A stretch of 64,000 bases of DNA from Lysobacter sp. Root916 (GTDB lineage: Bacteria > Pseudomonadota > Gammaproteobacteria > Xanthomonadales > Xanthomonadaceae). The DNA lies in assembly GCF_001429785.1 (NCBI RefSeq), contig NZ_LMJF01000001.1, positions 446,462 through 510,461 of the forward strand, read 5' to 3'. Positions 19,799 to 31,220 of this stretch are shown here, piece by piece (position 1 is the stretch's first letter; every line of letters starts with the position of its first letter). The notes beneath the pieces were generated by a model. The model had not been told where the DNA came from. It was given only the letters and a program-made list of their open reading frames with translations, and made no database searches. Made by a program: the position numbers and the translations under genes.

Positions 19799-20794
19799 AT
19801 GCTCGTGATCGGCGTCGCCGGTACCGAACTCACCGCGCAAGAGCGCGACTGGTTGCAGCACGATGCCTGCGCCGGCGTGATCCTGTTCACCCGCAACTTC
19901 GCGTCCAAGGCGCAGGTCGCCGAACTGTCGGCCGCGATCCGCGAGGCCGCGCCGCGTCCGCAGCTGATCTGCGTTGACCAGGAAGGCGGGCGCGTGCAGC
20001 GCTTCCGCGAGGGCTACAGCGCGCTGCCGGCGCTGGAAGGGTTCGGCCGCCGCTACGCGAGCGATCCCGCCGCCGCGCTCAAGCTGGCCGAGGAACACGC
20101 CTGGCTGATGGCGCAGGAAGTGCAGGCCAGCGGGGTCGACCTCAGCTTCGCGCCGGTGGTCGATCTGGGGCGCGGCAATCGCGCCATCGGCGATCGCGCC
20201 TTCGACGCCGATCCGCGGATCGTCGCCGAGTTCACCCGCGCCTACGTGCGCGGCATGCATGCGGCCGGCATGGCCGCGACGCTCAAGCATTTCCCGGGCC
20301 ATGGCTCGGTGCTCGAGGACACCCATTTCGACAACGCCGTCGATCGCCGCAGCCTGGACGAGATGCGCGCGACCGATCTGATTCCGTTCGTCGCCGGCAT
20401 CGAGGCCAAGGCCGATGCGGTGATGATGGCGCACGTGGTCTATCCGGAGATCGCGCCGGAGCCGGCCGGCTATTCGCCGCGCTGGATCGAGGAGATCCTG
20501 CGCAAGGAAATGGGCTTCCGCGGCGTGGTCTTCAGCGACGACATCGGCATGGCCGCCGCGTTCTCGGTCGGCGGCGTCAAGGCGCGCATCGACGCGCACC
20601 TGGACGCGGGCTGCGACGTGGTGCTGGTCTGCCATCCGAACCTGGTCGACGAATCCTTGGCCGCGGTCGCCGGCCGCAAGCTCAACACCATGGCGCTGAC
20701 CGGCCTGATCGGTCGCGGCGCGATGGGCTGGGACGGCCTGATCGCCGATCAGCGCTACGGCGACAGCCGCGGTCGCGTCGAGGGCCTGGCCTGA
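19799..20794 (+). CDS. nagZ: Beta-N-acetylhexosaminidase NagZ
   Basis: NagZ is a cytoplasmic GH3 enzyme that removes N-acetylglucosamine from 1,6-anhydro-muropeptides during cell-wall recycling, which also feeds AmpR-type signalling where present. The protein has 331 residues. The family loop KHFPGHG is at residues 163-169, with His168 the likely acid/base-dyad residue. The nucleophile region FSDDIGMAA has Asp247. The signature VCVDQEGGRVQR-like stretch is near 58-68 (ICVDQEGGRVQRF). The stop overlaps the ATG of hpt by one base. Confidence 0.95.
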   Translation: MLVIGVAGTELTAQERDWLQHDACAGVILFTRNFASKAQVAELSAAIREAAPRPQLICVDQEGGRVQRFREGYSALPALEGFGRRYASDPAAALKLAEEHAWLMAQEVQASGVDLSFAPVVDLGRGNRAIGDRAFDADPRIVAEFTRAYVRGMHAAGMAATLKHFPGHGSVLEDTHFDNAVDRRSLDEMRATDLIPFVAGIEAKADAVMMAHVVYPEIAPEPAGYSPRWIEEILRKEMGFRGVVFSDDIGMAAAFSVGGVKARIDAHLDAGCDVVLVCHPNLVDESLAAVAGRKLNTMALTGLIGRGAMGWDGLIADQRYGDSRGRVEGLA

Positions 20795-21363
20795 TGAGCG
20801 CTAAAACCGGCAACGGCGCCGATCTGGCCGCGGCGCTGCGCAACGCCGATCTGCTGTTCGACCGCAAGACCCTGGAGCAGGCGATCGCGCGCATGGCCGA
20901 CGGCATCCGCGCCGACTACGCCGGCGAGCGGCCGGTCTATCTGACCGTGATGCATGGCGGCCTGCCGTTCGCCGCGCAGTTGGCGATGGAACTGGGCGAG
21001 CGCGGCCTGGATCTGGAATTCGACTACCTGCACGCCACCCGTTATCGCGGCGCGACCTCGGGCGGCGAGCTGGTCTGGAAGCACCGTCCGGCGACCGCGC
21101 TGAGCGGGCGTCGCGTGCTGCTGGCCGACGACATCCTCGACGAGGGGCACACCCTGCATGCGATCCGCGAATGGTGTCGCGAGCAGGGCGCGAGCGAAGT
21201 GCGCATCGCCGCGCTCGCGGTCAAGGCCCACGATCGCTGCGTGCCGGGCATCTGCGCGGATTACGTCGGCATCGAAGTGCCGGACCGTTACGTGTTCGGT
21301 TACGGCATGGACTACCACGAGCAGGGCCGCAACCTGCCCGCGATCTACGCATTGAAGGACTGA
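20794..21363 (+). CDS. hpt: Hypoxanthine-guanine phosphoribosyltransferase
   Basis: This enzyme salvages hypoxanthine or guanine to IMP or GMP using PRPP. The 189-residue protein has the PRPP-binding loop LLADDILDEGHTL (about residues 109-121) and the purine-pocket segment near VPDRYVFGYGMDY. It overlaps nagZ by one base and is followed one base later by the thioinosine phosphorylase gene. That phosphorylase would release hypoxanthine, so the pair forms a salvage route from methylthioinosine to IMP. Confidence 0.92.
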   Translation: MSAKTGNGADLAAALRNADLLFDRKTLEQAIARMADGIRADYAGERPVYLTVMHGGLPFAAQLAMELGERGLDLEFDYLHATRYRGATSGGELVWKHRPATALSGRRVLLADDILDEGHTLHAIREWCREQGASEVRIAALAVKAHDRCVPGICADYVGIEVPDRYVFGYGMDYHEQGRNLPAIYALKD

Positions 21364-21364
21364 G

Positions 21365-22138
21365 ATGGGCGAGGCAAGCATCGATCTGGCCGTCATCGGC
21401 GGCACCGGCCTGTACAAGCTGGCCGAGCTGGCGGACGTGGAAACCCATCAGCCGCTCACGCGCTACGGCGCGCCCTCCGGTCCGATCCGGATCGGCACGC
21501 TGGGCGGGCGTCGGGTCGCGTTCCTGGCCCGCCACGGCGAAGGCCATTCGCTGCCTCCGCATGCGATCAACTACCGCGCCAATCTCGCCGCCCTGCAGGC
21601 GCTGGGCGCGCAGCGCGTGCTGGCGCTCAACACCGTCGGCGGCATCACCGAACGTTTCGGCCCGCGCGTGCTGGCCTGTCCGGATCAGCTGATCGACTAC
21701 ACCTGGGGACGCATATCGACCCTGTGCGAGGTCGATGCCGAAGGCCGCGGCGGCGGCGAAGTGCTGCACGTGGATTTCGGCGAGCCGTATACGCGCAGCC
21801 TGCGCCAGGCGGTGATCGCGGCCGCGCGCGAGGCCGGCGTGGCGATGGTCGACGAAGGCTGTTACGGCGCCACCCAGGGGCCGCGTCTGGAGACGCGTGC
21901 CGAGATCGCGCGCATGCGTCGCGACGGCTGCGATCTGGTCGGCATGACCGGCATGCCCGAGGCCGGACTGGCGCGCGAGCTGGGCCTGGATTACGCCTGC
22001 CTGGCCATCGTCGCCAACTGGGCCGCCGGTGCCGGGCCCGATCCTGACGAAATAATCACGCTGCAGGACGTGCTCGATCATGTCGCCGCGGCGACCGCGG
22101 AACTGCCGAAATTGCTGGCGACACTGCTGGCAAAGTGA
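21365..22138 (+). CDS. S-methyl-5'-thioinosine phosphorylase (PNP/MTAP family)
   Basis: This 257-residue phosphorylase cleaves methylthioinosine, and perhaps other purine nucleosides, with phosphate. It has the family N terminus AVIGGTGLY, the phosphate and ribose region ARHGEGHSLPPHAINYRAN, the GPRLETRAE loop and MVGMTGMPEA-like VGMTGMPEAGLA. The base-specificity segment reads VANWAAG with Asn, whereas adenosine-type MTAPs have Asp there, which favours 6-oxopurines. In Pseudomonas aeruginosa the homologue PA3004 next to nagZ is an established methylthioinosine phosphorylase. Grouping with hpt supports the same role here. Confidence 0.85.
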   Translation: MGEASIDLAVIGGTGLYKLAELADVETHQPLTRYGAPSGPIRIGTLGGRRVAFLARHGEGHSLPPHAINYRANLAALQALGAQRVLALNTVGGITERFGPRVLACPDQLIDYTWGRISTLCEVDAEGRGGGEVLHVDFGEPYTRSLRQAVIAAAREAGVAMVDEGCYGATQGPRLETRAEIARMRRDGCDLVGMTGMPEAGLARELGLDYACLAIVANWAAGAGPDPDEIITLQDVLDHVAAATAELPKLLATLLAK

Positions 22139-22330
22139 TCTGCATCGCAATTTTTCTGACGCTCAGCGTCAGTCGGCCGTTGCGTCGCGGTTTCTTGCGT
22201 CGCGACATCCGTATTCGTCCGCCAGATGCTTGTCATCATCCTGTTCAGTTTGCATATACTCGCGATGCGTCTCGGTCGCCCCGACGCGATGGCGCACGAC
22301 AAACGCATCCAGCATGAGGTCAATAAGGAT

Positions 22331-22537
22331 ATGCAGTACGGCACCGTGAAATGGTTCAACGACGCCAAGGGCTTCGGCTTCATCTCGCCCGAAGACGGCA
22401 GCGCCGATGTATTCGTCCACTTCTCCGCCATCGTTGCGAAGGGATTTCGCAGCCTGCAGGAAGGCCAGCGCGTCAGCTACCAGCTGACCCAAGGACCGAA
22501 GGGCGCGCAGGCGTCCGAAGTGACGCCCGCGGCGTGA
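22331..22537 (+). CDS. Cold-shock family RNA chaperone
   Basis: This 68-residue single cold-shock domain melts RNA secondary structure. RNP1 is KGFGFI and RNP2 is VFVHF; both are intact, as is the [11 protein letters not shown] block. The ATG at 22331 (MQYGTVKWF) is preceded by AATAAGGAT. An upstream in-frame ATG at 22226 would add a 35-residue extension not seen in the family. The 192-base gap before it may contain a cold-shock leader. A strong terminator follows. Confidence 0.92.
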   Translation: MQYGTVKWFNDAKGFGFISPEDGSADVFVHFSAIVAKGFRSLQEGQRVSYQLTQGPKGAQASEVTPAA

Positions 22538-22606
22538 TCGATTTGCTGGGTCGACGCTTGCGGATGCGCTGCTCGCAGCCGCGATCCGGCCCGGTCTGTG
22601 TTCCAG

Positions 22607-22630
22607 GCCCCGCTACGGCGGGGCTTTTTT
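22607..22630 (+). terminator. Intrinsic terminator after the cold-shock gene
   Basis: A 7-bp GC stem (GCCCCGC at 22607-22613 with 22618-22624), a TACG loop and T6 (22625-22630). It ends 28 bases before the next gene start. Confidence 0.85.
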
Positions 22631-22658
22631 CTTGGCGCCATGCGCTTAGGAGTCGCGC

Positions 22659-23900
22659 ATGAGTACCCCGTTGCGCATCGGCATCGTCGGCTACGGCAGC
22701 GGTGGCCAAGCCGCCGCCTTGCTGCTCAGTCGCGACGGCCACGATGTCGAAGTGTTCGAGCGCGCACCGGTGCTCGGCCCGGTAGGCGCGGGCTTCCTGC
22801 TCCAGCCCACTGGATTGGGCGTGCTGTGGGAACTGGGCTTGCTCGACGCCGCGCTGCGCTACGGCGCGCGCGTGCGACGTCTGTACGGCGAGACCGTGGC
22901 CGGGCGCGCGGTGATGGACATGCGCTATCGCGAATTGCACCCGCGCTATTTCGGCCTGGGACTGCAGCGCGGCGCGCTGTTCGCCCTGCTGGACCAGGCC
23001 TGGGACGAGGGCCGGCGCGTGCACTGCGGCCGCGACATCGTCGCCCTCGATCACCCGCGCGGTCTGCTGCGCGACGCCGATGGCGACGAGCACGGGCCCT
23101 ACGACCTGATCGTCGTCGCCAACGGCGCGGCCTCGTTGCTGCGCGCGGGCGTGGCGGCGCCCGCGCTGGACCGGCCTTATCCCTGGGGCGCGCAATGGTG
23201 TCTGGTCGAGCGCGGCGATTGGGCGTGGCAGGACGAACTGCGCCAACGCTATGTCGGCGCGCGCCGCATGATAGGCATGCTGCCGGTCGGCAGCCGGCCC
23301 GGCGACGCCAGCGAACGCCTGAGCTTCTTCTGGAGCTTGCCGGTCGCGGCCTTGGACAGCGACGCGGTACGGGACGAGAGCGCCTGGCGCGGCGCGGTCG
23401 CGGCGGTGTGGCCGGAGGCGGCCGCGCGCCTGCGCGACACCGCCGTGCCGCAGGGACTGGCGCAGGCGCGCTATCGCGACGCGGTCGCGCGGCGCTGGCA
23501 TCGCGATCGCGCGGTGTTGCTGGGCGACGCCGCGCACGCCATGAGCCCGCAACTGGGGCAGGGCGTGAACATGGCGCTGCTGGATGCGCTGGCGCTGCGC
23601 GACGCGCTGCGCACGCAACCCGACATTCCGCACGCTCTGGCGCACTACCAGAGTCAGCGCCGCAAGCACGTAGGCGTCTATCACTTCTGGAGTCGCTGGC
23701 TCACGCCGCTGTTCCAGTCCGATTACGACCGCATCGCCGCGCTGCGCGACCGGGTGTTCCATCCGATGTCGCGGGTGCCGGGCGGGCGCGGGCAGATGCT
23801 GCGCGTGCTCACCGGCCTGCGCAGCGGCTGGTTTGGCGCGCTGCCGTTGGCGCCGACCTTCCTGGAGGCGCTGGAGCAGCGCATGGGCGAGCAGCCCTGA
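22659..23900 (+). CDS. FAD-dependent aromatic-type monooxygenase
   Basis: The 413-residue protein belongs to the PHBH/UbiH-like flavin monooxygenases. The N-terminal dinucleotide motif is GYGSGGQAAALL (about residues 11-22). The second flavin motif is LLGDAAHAMSPQLGQGVNMALLD-type (about residues 288-311). No membrane segment is visible. The substrate is unknown; ubiquinone hydroxylases usually sit with other ubi genes, which are absent here. An AGGAGTC ribosome binding site precedes the ATG. Confidence 0.82.
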   Translation: MSTPLRIGIVGYGSGGQAAALLLSRDGHDVEVFERAPVLGPVGAGFLLQPTGLGVLWELGLLDAALRYGARVRRLYGETVAGRAVMDMRYRELHPRYFGLGLQRGALFALLDQAWDEGRRVHCGRDIVALDHPRGLLRDADGDEHGPYDLIVVANGAASLLRAGVAAPALDRPYPWGAQWCLVERGDWAWQDELRQRYVGARRMIGMLPVGSRPGDASERLSFFWSLPVAALDSDAVRDESAWRGAVAAVWPEAAARLRDTAVPQGLAQARYRDAVARRWHRDRAVLLGDAAHAMSPQLGQGVNMALLDALALRDALRTQPDIPHALAHYQSQRRKHVGVYHFWSRWLTPLFQSDYDRIAALRDRVFHPMSRVPGGRGQMLRVLTGLRSGWFGALPLAPTFLEALEQRMGEQP

Positions 23901-23974
23901 GCGAGCGCGGCGGTCGCGATCGGCGCGCCGGACGCTCTAGAATCGAAGCTCGCGCCGTTCGCAGGGAGTCGACG

Positions 23975-25612
23975 ATGTCCGAGCTGCCGCCGTTCGCGAC
24001 CCACCGGGTCGAGAATCAACCGCCGCCGTTCGCGCCGCGCGATCTGTGGCGCGACGACGCGGCCTTGCGCGACGCGGTCGCGCGCGAGGGCGGCGGCGAC
24101 CACGTCGCCCGGCTCTCGGCGTATGCGGCCCTGGCCGGCGACGCGCTGTATGCGCTCAGCTTCGATGCCCACCGCGATCGGCCGCGTCTGCGCAGCCACG
24201 ACCGCTATGGCCAGCGCATCGACCTGGTCGAGTTTCATCCCAACTATCACGCCCTGATGCAGGCCGCGATCGAGCACGGCGTGGCCGGCTACTCCTGGCA
24301 TCACGGCGGCGCCGGCGCGCATGTGGCGCGCGCCGCGCTCAGTTACCTGCACCATCAGGTCGAACCGGGCACGAGTTGTCCGCTGACCATGACCCACGCG
24401 GCGTTGCCGGTGCTGCGCCATGCGCCCGCGCTGGCGGAGTGGGCGCGCAAGGCCGCCGCGCCGCATTACGACGGTCGCGACCTGCCGATGGGCGACAAGG
24501 CCGGCGTGACTCTGGGCATGGGCATGACCGAGAAACAAGGCGGCTCGGACGTGCGTGCGAACCAGACCGTGGCCACGCCGCTGTCCGGCGACGAGTACCG
24601 CCTGGTCGGGCACAAGTGGTTCTTCTCGGCGCCGATGTCCGATGGGTTCCTGGTGCTGGCGCAGGCACCGGCCGGGCTGAGCTGTTTCCTGCTGCCGCGC
24701 TGGCGCCCCGACGGCAGTCGCAATGCGCTGCGCCTGATGCGGCTCAAGGACAAGCTGGGCGACTGGTCCAATGCCTCGTCCGAAGTCGAGTTCGAGGGCG
24801 CCTGGGCCCAGCGCATCGGCGACGAGGGCCGCGGCGTGGCGACCATCATCGAGATGGTGATGCTGACCCGTCTGGATTGCATGCTGGGCTCGGCCGCCGA
24901 GATGCGCATGGCGTTGGCGCAGGCGCTGCATCATGCGCGCCATCGGCAGACGTTCGGAAAGCATCTGGTCGAGCACGCGTTGATGCGCAACGTGCTGGCC
25001 GACCTGGCGATCGAGGCCGAGGCGGCGTTGCAGTTCTCGCTGCGGGTCGCGCGCGCGGTCGATCGTGCGTCGCTGGATGCCGGGGAGGCTGCGTACGCGC
25101 GCATCGCTACGGCGGTGGGCAAGTACTGGATCTGCAAGCGCGCCCCGGCCTTCGTCAACGAGGCCCAGGAGTGCCTGGGCGGCGCCGGTTACGTCGAGGA
25201 GTCGCTGCTGCCGCGGCTGTACCGGCAGGCGCCGCTGAATTCGATTTGGGAGGGCAGCGGCAACATCCAATGCCTGGACGTGCTGCGCGCGCTGGCGCGC
25301 GAGCCGGAGGCGGGACATGCGGTGCTCAACGAGTTGCGCCGCCACCTCGGTGCCGACGCGGCGCTGGATGCGCGCATCGCCGAACTCGAACCGGTGCTGG
25401 ACGGCCGCGTGCGCATCGAGGAAGGTCAGGCACGGCACTGGGTCGAGCGCCTCGCGCTGGCGATGCAAGCCGGCGTGCTATTGGACGCGCGCAGCCCCTG
25501 CGCCGAAGCCTTCTGCCGCAGCCGACTGGGCGGCGCGCACGGTCTGGCTTTCGGCACCCTGCCGGGCGATGTCGACTACGCGGCGATCCTGCAGCGGGCA
25601 CTGCCGGAATGA
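23975..25612 (+). CDS. aidB: AidB-type acyl-CoA dehydrogenase family protein
   Basis: The 545-residue flavoprotein matches E. coli AidB along its length in order and motif. Shared features are the N-terminal HRVENQPPPF and EGGGDH region, FHPNYHALMQ, GMGMTEKQGGSDVR, the RLVGHKWFFSAPMSD block, the CLGGAGYVEES segment and NSIWEGSGNIQCLDVLR. AidB binds DNA and FAD and is part of the adaptive response to alkylation in E. coli. It is not known to be a bona fide beta-oxidation enzyme. No ada or alk genes are adjacent. Its stop overlaps the ATG of the next open frame (ATGA). Confidence 0.92.
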   Translation: MSELPPFATHRVENQPPPFAPRDLWRDDAALRDAVAREGGGDHVARLSAYAALAGDALYALSFDAHRDRPRLRSHDRYGQRIDLVEFHPNYHALMQAAIEHGVAGYSWHHGGAGAHVARAALSYLHHQVEPGTSCPLTMTHAALPVLRHAPALAEWARKAAAPHYDGRDLPMGDKAGVTLGMGMTEKQGGSDVRANQTVATPLSGDEYRLVGHKWFFSAPMSDGFLVLAQAPAGLSCFLLPRWRPDGSRNALRLMRLKDKLGDWSNASSEVEFEGAWAQRIGDEGRGVATIIEMVMLTRLDCMLGSAAEMRMALAQALHHARHRQTFGKHLVEHALMRNVLADLAIEAEAALQFSLRVARAVDRASLDAGEAAYARIATAVGKYWICKRAPAFVNEAQECLGGAGYVEESLLPRLYRQAPLNSIWEGSGNIQCLDVLRALAREPEAGHAVLNELRRHLGADAALDARIAELEPVLDGRVRIEEGQARHWVERLALAMQAGVLLDARSPCAEAFCRSRLGGAHGLAFGTLPGDVDYAAILQRALPE

Positions 25613-26141
25613 ACCTGCCGCTGCGGACGTCGTTGTGGCTTGCGTTGTTGGCGATAGCGGGTTGCGCCCAGGACGACGACCGCACGGTGCCGGTTCCGCC
25701 TACGGGCGCGACGCGCCGGTCCTGCTGCCGTCCGCGCAGCGCGCCGATCGCATCGTGATCGACAAGTCCGAGCGCCGCATGGATCTGCTGCGCGAGGGCC
25801 GGGTGATCGGCCGGTACCGCATCGACCTGGGCGACGCGCCGCAGGGTCACAAGCGGCGGCGAGGCGACGAGCGCACCCCCGAGGGCGAGTACCGCATCAG
25901 CGATCGCAATCCCAGCAGCGCCTTCCACCTGTCGTTGCAGGCGTCGTATCCGAACGAGCGCGATCGTCGGTGGGCGCGCGAGCTGGGCGTCGACCCCGGC
26001 GGCGACATCATGATCCATGGCGGTAGCGCGCGCTGGTGGCGCGAAGACTGGACCGACGGCTGCGCCGCGGTCAGCGATGACGAGATCGAGGAAATATGGC
26101 GTCGAGTACCGACGGGCACGCCGATCCGCATCCAGCCATGA
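25609..26141 (+). pseudogene. L,D-transpeptidase (YkuD/ErfK) lipoprotein with frameshift
   Basis: ATG 25609 opens a lipoprotein signal sequence (MNLPLRTSLWLALLAIAGC; lipobox IAGC) whose frame soon loses sense and stops at 25758. The catalytic domain continues in the frame one base back. It runs from YGRDAPVLLPS through RIVIDKSERRMDLL to TPIRIQP, ending at 26141. The YkuD active site is visible as MIHGG and DWTDGCAAV (catalytic Cys). Inserting one base near 25700 (in CCGCCTACGGG) would join PVPP to YGRDAP as one protein of about 177 residues. This is a recent frameshift, a sequencing error or, less likely, recoding. The start overlaps aidB by four bases. Confidence 0.75.
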
Positions 26142-27779
<1,638 letters not shown>

Positions 27780-27795
27780 GCGCCCAGTAGCGCAA

Positions 27796-27836
27796 GCGAC
27801 CACGAACGCTCCCGCCCGTGGAGCGTTCGCGGTCGC
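27796..27836 (+). terminator. Hairpin after paralogue 1
   Basis: GAACGCTCC (27804-27812) pairs with 27820-27828 and the stem continues with GCGACC (27796-27801) against 27831-27836. It lies 17 bases after the stop. The following TTTCTT is a weak U-tract. The right flank (GGAGCGTTCGCGGTCG) is nearly the same as after paralogue 2. Confidence 0.65.
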
Positions 27837-29397
<1,561 letters not shown>

Positions 29398-29420
29398 GGG
29401 TTCTTCGGTGCAACCGGCCC

Positions 29421-29445
29421 GGACGCTCCCGCCCAGGGAGCGTCC
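29421..29445 (+). terminator. Hairpin after paralogue 2
   Basis: A perfect 10-bp stem, GGACGCTCCC (29421-29430) with 29436-29445, loop GCCCA, 24 bases after the stop. There is no T-tract. Confidence 0.6.
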
Positions 29446-29933
29446 GCGGTCGTTCGGCAGCTTGGGCTAGGTGATCGCGGTCGCATAACGCGATTTCGAT
29501 GGCGACGCGCATCTTATGCTTTGGTCGTAGGCGTGGGATCGCACTGAGCGCACAAGCGCCAATGAAGTGTGCGGATCTCCTACCGTTCGCCGGCCCGATA
29601 TCTCACCGTTTGCGTAGCCGCGGCGTGTGCGTGATGCATTCAGTGCCACGCAGGCGCAGGCTCGTGCCCGAGAGTTAAGCGCGCTGTAGCGCACGTTGTC
29701 GTTGTACTCGCCGAATTTCGTCGCCACCTGTCCGCACCGCGAGCGCGCTTTGTGCCATCGCACCCGAGTCGCGGGCGAGGTCGCGCGTCCAGGCACATTC
29801 CTGCCGTCTTGCGGGACCCGCATGCGATTGCTTCTCTGTTTTCGTCGCGGCGCCCAAGAGCGCGCGATGGCCGGCACTCGCATCTTCGTGGATGCGCAGC
29901 GGTGCTCTCTTCCTCCCGCCTGGAGTACTCCGT
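29446..29933 (+). promoter_or_regulatory. Upstream region of protease paralogue 3
   Basis: About 490 bases with no supportable gene; the antisense open frame here looks random. GGTCGCATAACGCGATTTCG (29477-29496) resembles the CGCATGACGCGCGCGATTTTCG stretch before paralogue 1. TGGAGTACTCCGT precedes the ATG at 29934. Confidence 0.4.
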
Positions 29934-31166
29934 ATGCCCGTTATCTCCGCCAAAACCCGAAACCTGCCCCTGCGCGCGATCGCATGCGCCGGCCTGACCC
30001 TGCTGGCCAGCGGTGGCGCGGTGGCCGCCGACGAATTGTCCAGCGAAGTGAAGAATGCGATGCGGCGCGATCTGGGGCTGAGTTCCCAGCAGCTGGGCCA
30101 GTATCTGAAATTCGAAGGCGCTGCCGCCACCGAAGAAGCCGCGGCCAAGCGCGCCCTGGGCGCCAGCTATGCCGGCAGTTGGCTGGAGCGCGGTGCCGAT
30201 GGTTCGTTCCGTCAGGTGGTGGCGACCTCCGGCAGCGGCAAGGCCCTGGCCGGCCGCAAGGGCATCGAGCTGCGTCGCGTGCGCCACAGCCTGTCGCATC
30301 TGAACGACACGATGGCGTCGCTGGACCGCGGCGCGAAGTCGCGCATTCCCGGCATCAGCAAATCCCTGGACGGTGTGCATGCCTGGTACGTCGATCAAAC
30401 GACCAACACCGTGGTGGTCGAGTTGGCGCCCGGCGCGACCGACGCCGCGGTCGACTTCGTGGCCGCCAGTTCGGCGGACGCCGGCGCGGTGCGCTTCGAG
30501 ACCAGCCAGGGCGAGCAACAGGCGATGGCGGCGATCATGGTCGCCGGCGGCTTCGAATACACCTATCCCGTCGGTCAGTACACCTCGTACTGTTCGGTGG
30601 GCTTCATGGTCATGCAGAACGAGCACAAGGGCTACGCTACGGCCGGACATTGCGGCAAAGCGGGCCAACAGGTCTGGATTGCCGGCAATCTGACCGGGCA
30701 TTTCGTGTTGTCCGATTTCCCGAAAAGCGACAAGGCCTGGGTCACGGTATACCCGGAGCATACGATCGCGCCTTGGGTGGTGGACTACAACCACAACAAC
30801 TTCATCACGGTGAAGGGATCGGTTCCGGCGCCGGTCGGTGCGGTGGTCTGCCGTTCCGGCAGAACCACCGGGACCCGCTGCGGCACGATTACGGCCATCA
30901 ACGTCACCACGCAAGCCAATACCAGCGCGGGCGTGGTCACCTGGAGCGGCATGACCCGCACCAATGCCTGCGGCGGCAAGGGCGATTCGGGCGGCTCGTT
31001 CTTCACCCCGGCCGGACAGGCCCAGGGCGTGACCTCGACCGCGAATCTGTTGGGGCCGGAGCCCTTCGCCCACAACTGCATGCATTCGCAGAACAAGGTT
31101 CAGACCCATTTCACGCCGATCAACCCGATCCTCAGCACCTACAGCCTGACCTTGGTGACCGGCTAA
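29934..31166 (+). CDS. Alpha-lytic-protease-type preproprotease, paralogue 3 (divergent)
   Basis: A 410-residue preproenzyme, the outlier of the four. It has a longer N terminus with a signal peptide (about residues 1-31), a propeptide (about 32-198) with the family blocks (MRRDLGL, GSWLERGADGSF, GISKSLDGVHAWYVD), and a mature part starting near residue 199 (AAIMVAGGFEYTY). The triad is intact: His239 (TAGHCG), Asp266 (SDKAWV) and Ser352 (GKGDSGGSF). The S1 equivalents are Gly347 (190) and Thr367 (213). The substrate-binding strand SGG (214-216) is changed to STA, placing a side chain at 216. The C-terminal loop after it (NLLGPEPFAHNC) is also unlike its sisters. Confidence 0.93.
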   Translation: MPVISAKTRNLPLRAIACAGLTLLASGGAVAADELSSEVKNAMRRDLGLSSQQLGQYLKFEGAAATEEAAAKRALGASYAGSWLERGADGSFRQVVATSGSGKALAGRKGIELRRVRHSLSHLNDTMASLDRGAKSRIPGISKSLDGVHAWYVDQTTNTVVVELAPGATDAAVDFVAASSADAGAVRFETSQGEQQAMAAIMVAGGFEYTYPVGQYTSYCSVGFMVMQNEHKGYATAGHCGKAGQQVWIAGNLTGHFVLSDFPKSDKAWVTVYPEHTIAPWVVDYNHNNFITVKGSVPAPVGAVVCRSGRTTGTRCGTITAINVTTQANTSAGVVTWSGMTRTNACGGKGDSGGSFFTPAGQAQGVTSTANLLGPEPFAHNCMHSQNKVQTHFTPINPILSTYSLTLVTG

Positions 31167-31184
31167 TCGCCATCGCAAGCACGG

Positions 31185-31220
31185 CCCGGAGCTCCCGTCA
31201 CGACGGGAGCTCCGGGTTTT
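31185..31220 (+). terminator. Strong intrinsic terminator after paralogue 3
   Basis: A perfect 14-bp stem (31185-31198 with 31203-31216), CACG loop, then TTTT (31217-31220), 18 bases after the stop. Confidence 0.85.

Noticed and set aside
22226-22330. 35-residue N-terminal extension of the cold-shock protein
   Set aside because: The family starts at the ATG at 22331, which has its own AAGGAT; the extension lies in the likely leader.
29467-29883. 138-codon antisense frame between paralogues 2 and 3
   Set aside because: Composition is random, with no ribosome binding site or recognisable domain, and it occupies the probable promoter region of paralogue 3.
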